A DNA stretch of 64,000 nucleotides, from NCBI RefSeq assembly GCF_026719745.1, contig NZ_JAPPRQ010000011.1, positions 1-64,000 of the forward strand, given 5' to 3'. The translations under genes and the position numbers were made by a program. This stretch comes from Clostridium sp. ZS2-4. Lineage in GTDB: Bacteria; Bacillota; Clostridia; Clostridiales; Clostridiaceae. The notes under the pieces are model-generated. The model did not search any database. It saw nothing but the letters and a program-made list of their open reading frames with translations, and was not told the origin of the DNA. Below are positions 63,369-64,000 of this stretch, piece by piece; position 1 is the stretch's first letter; each line of letters starts with the position of its first letter.

Positions 63369-64000
63369 ATGGATATAAATAGTATACAAATAAATAAGGA
63401 AAGTGACATAAATGGCAAAAAAATTCAATTTGTAATTAAAAGAATACTAGATATATTATTATCTTTAATAGGAATAATTATTCTAATTCCTATATACTTG
63501 GTAATAGTAATTTTAATAAAAGCTGATTCAAAAGGAGATGCTATCTTTAAGCAGATAAGAGTAGGTAAAAATGGCGAAGAATTCACAATATATAAATTTA
63601 GAACTATGGTAGTTGATGCAGAAAGTAAAAGGGAATTAGCTATTGATACTCAAGATATTGAAAATTTTGTTTTTCAGAGTAAAAGTGATAATAGAATAAC
63701 TAAAATTGGAGCTTTTTTAAGAAAAACTAGTTTAGATGAACTGCCACAATTGTTTAATGTTTTTATGGGAAATATGAGTTTAGTAGGACCAAGACCGGAA
63801 ATACCAGCTATAGTAGATGTATATCCAGATAAATATAGAGAAAGATTATTGGTTTTACCAGGAATTACTGGACTTGCTCAGATAAGTGGAAGAGGAGAAA
63901 TAGAACTTGGAAAAACAGTATATTATGATTTGAAGTATATTAAAAACTTTTCAGTATTATATGATATAGAAATACTGGCAAAGACAGTATTTAGTGTATT
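63369..64000 (+). CDS. Polyprenyl-phosphate sugar phosphotransferase (bacterial sugar transferase), partial
   Basis: The ATG at 63369 follows AGGAGGAG. The 210 codons seen encode one transmembrane segment (KRILDILLSLIGIIILIPIY) and then the catalytic PNPT/WcaJ-PglC-type domain with KQIRVGKNGEEFTIYKFRTM, LRKTSLDELPQLFNVFMG, MSLVGPRPE and PGITGLAQISGRG. It is the monotopic class with no large N-terminal domain, as in PglC. It would start the repeat unit by moving a sugar-1-phosphate to undecaprenyl phosphate. The gene runs off the right edge. Confidence 0.9.
   Translation, partial: MDINSIQINKESDINGKKIQFVIKRILDILLSLIGIIILIPIYLVIVILIKADSKGDAIFKQIRVGKNGEEFTIYKFRTMVVDAESKRELAIDTQDIENFVFQSKSDNRITKIGAFLRKTSLDELPQLFNVFMGNMSLVGPRPEIPAIVDVYPDKYRERLLVLPGITGLAQISGRGEIELGKTVYYDLKYIKNFSVLYDIEILAKTVFSV

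Overview
The window comes from a spore-forming, very AT-rich Firmicute, almost certainly a Clostridium in the broad sense. The evidence is strong AGGAGG-type ribosome binding sites, frequent TTG and GTG starts, collagen-like GPT-repeat proteins of the BclA type, and several promoters that match the late mother-cell sigma-K consensus (AC, 16-17 bp, CATAnnnTA). Nearly everything is on the + strand. All functional calls come from reading the sequence; no database search was run.

Region 1 (1-9.9 kb) holds nucleotide-sugar genes and mobile-element scars. An IS3-type element end is followed by a sugar epimerase, a CgeB-like glycosyltransferase, and the GDP-mannose to GDP-fucose genes manC, gmd and fcl. 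A truncated transposase separates gmd from fcl. Next come the fused remains of a CDP-dideoxysugar cluster (rfbF with an in-frame stop, a transketolase scrap, and rfbH with an internal deletion), then a UDP-sugar dehydrogenase.

Region 2 (9.9-24.3 kb) is the most unusual part. It looks like a spore-surface glycoprotein island: a protein with 24 nine-residue repeats, two long glycosyltransferase-TPR proteins, a derivative of these that lost its catalytic domain, two small beta-rich proteins (one with a DNRLRE-like domain), two collagen-like proteins, a short glycosyltransferase-TPR protein, two GT4 enzymes, and scraps of two further glycosyltransferases. Five sigma-K-like promoters precede the structural and glycosyltransferase genes, so the set is probably expressed late in sporulation to build and glycosylate an exosporium or spore appendage.

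Region 3 (24.3-37.8 kb) is mostly housekeeping: a U32 peptidase, MutS2, a DUF523 protein, an FMN-dependent alpha-hydroxy-acid oxidase, ribosomal protein L25/Ctc, a phosphohexomutase, a TPR protein and GalU. Two large palindromic elements built from degenerate heptanucleotide repeats lie here; one encloses a densely structured core of about 260 nt. Another heptad array sits in frame inside the U32 peptidase gene.

Region 4 (37.9-64 kb) is a surface-polysaccharide cluster, probably one long operon as far as 61.9 kb. It encodes a membrane UDP-HexNAc 4,6-dehydratase, a full WbpA/B/E/D/I-type route to UDP-ManNAc3NAcA, a full GDP-linked legionaminic-acid route ending in CMP-legionaminate, a Wzx flippase, two Wzy/WaaL-like proteins, several glycosyltransferases, a second sugar aminotransferase, and at the right edge the start of a polyprenyl-phosphate sugar transferase.
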